This document shows positions 4,755-5,162 of a stretch of DNA of 5,162 bases, piece by piece. How positions within the stretch are numbered: the first letter of the stretch is position 1; each line of letters begins with the position of its first letter. The notes under the pieces are model-generated. The model was not told where the DNA came from. It saw only the letters and a program-made list of their open reading frames with translations, and made no database searches. The translations under genes and the position numbers were made by a program. Origin of the DNA: Pseudomonadota bacterium (GTDB lineage: Bacteria > Pseudomonadota > Alphaproteobacteria > Kiloniellales > J153); contig JACZWN010000219.1 in the NCBI GenBank assembly GCA_022572105.1, forward strand, positions 1 to 5,162, given 5' to 3'.

Positions 4755-5162
4755 CTAATCCGCGCCCCAGGCCCCGAGTAGGTCGGCGGCCGAGGTTTCC
4801 TCGAGCGGTGGCCGGCTTTCCGGCGGCTGGCCATCGAACAGCGCCGGAAACAGCACCTCGACCCGGGGCTCGGGTCCGGGCGTGCGGCGCACCAGGCCGC
4901 GCGCCTGGATTTGCGGGTCGTCGGGCACCTCGGCCGGATCGAGCACCGCCTGGTAGCAGCAGTCCACCGCGGCCAGCAGCCGCTCCCAATGCGCGCGCGG
5001 GCGGGCGCCGATGAGGGCGGCGACCTCGGCGATCAGCGCCTCCTGGGGCAGGGGCTCCCATTGGCGCGCGATCCAGTCCTCGCGGCCCAGCGCACGGCAG
5101 AAGTTAGCCCAGAACTTGGCCTCGAGCGCGCCCAGGGTGACGAAGCGCCCATCCGCGGTCTG
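4755..5162 (-). CDS. CaiB/BaiF-family CoA-transferase or alpha-methylacyl-CoA racemase, C-terminal part
   Basis: Read from the right edge, the minus strand is open for 135 residues to TAG at 4755-4757; the start lies beyond the window. The visible part opens with DGRFVTLGALEAKFW (4-18), the hallmark C-terminal domain motif of the family; its Glu (residue 14) lies where alpha-methylacyl-CoA racemases have a catalytic Glu. It continues with HWERLLAAVDCCYQAVLDPAEVPDDPQIQARG and ends with TSAADLLGAWGAD, a typical family C-terminus. Such enzymes move CoA between acyl groups or racemise 2-methylacyl-CoAs in the cytoplasm. The Asp that carries CoA in the transferases, or acts in the racemases, lies upstream off the window, so reaction and substrate cannot be assigned. 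Length fits the last third of a ~360-400 residue protein. The GTG-encoded valine at 4965-4967 is internal, not a start. It converges on the Tat-protein gene. Confidence 0.9.
   Translation of the reverse strand, partial: QTADGRFVTLGALEAKFWANFCRALGREDWIARQWEPLPQEALIAEVAALIGARPRAHWERLLAAVDCCYQAVLDPAEVPDDPQIQARGLVRRTPGPEPRVEVLFPALFDGQPPESRPPLEETSAADLLGAWGAD

Noticed and set aside
4563..4781. 72-codon plus-strand frame in the convergent intergenic region
   Set aside because: Starts with TTG inside the inverted repeat, has no ribosome binding site or family resemblance, and runs into the end of the CoA-transferase gene.
4621..5061. Alternative minus-strand frame of 146 codons over the CoA-transferase
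   Set aside because: Arg/Gly/Ala/Pro-rich shadow; the frame open to the right edge carries the DGRFVTLGALEAKFW motif and a typical family C-terminus.

Overview
The window looks like high-GC proteobacterial DNA, most likely alphaproteobacterial. It is a mosaic. Hand-counted 60-base rows give 57-70% GC in the amylase part, 87% at 1141-1200, 73% inside the acyltransferase gene, 52-63% in the Tat-protein gene and 45% just downstream of it. The gene families present (GH13 amylase, COG3146-type acyltransferase, CaiB/BaiF CoA-transferase, a diaminopropionate ammonia-lyase-like tail) are all common in alphaproteobacteria. The window alone does not fix the taxon, and it may come from a metagenome assembly.

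Layout. 1-1316 (+): the 3' part of a GH13 alpha-amylase gene that enters from the left edge. Its last ~70 codons (about 1104-1316) are not amylase; they read like the C-terminus of a DpaL-type diaminopropionate ammonia-lyase, joined in frame. 1317-1557: GC-rich spacer with a hairpin, a possible -10 element and a 7-codon upstream ORF. 1558-2721 (+): FemAB-like/COG3146 predicted N-acyltransferase. 2756-3445 (-): exported protein with an HExxH zinc-site motif, convergent with the acyltransferase across 34 bases. 3488-3709 (+): small uncharacterised ORF with an Ala/Lys-rich tail, divergent from the previous gene. 3710-3925: leader with a candidate promoter and a strong Shine-Dalgarno. 3926-4480 (+): small Tat-exported protein of unknown function. 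4481-4754: convergent intergenic region carrying a tandem 13-mer, an 81-base imperfect inverted repeat and further hairpins. 4755-5162 (-): C-terminal part of a CaiB/BaiF-family CoA-transferase or racemase that runs off the right edge.

The genes do not form an evident pathway. Strands alternate (+,+,-,+,+,-) and no two neighbours are tightly coupled. The most notable feature is the in-frame amylase/ammonia-lyase junction near 1104-1115, which is either a real recombination scar or an assembly chimera. Second is the lower-GC block of about 3740-4755, which holds the orphan Tat protein and a structured, repeat-bearing 3' region.
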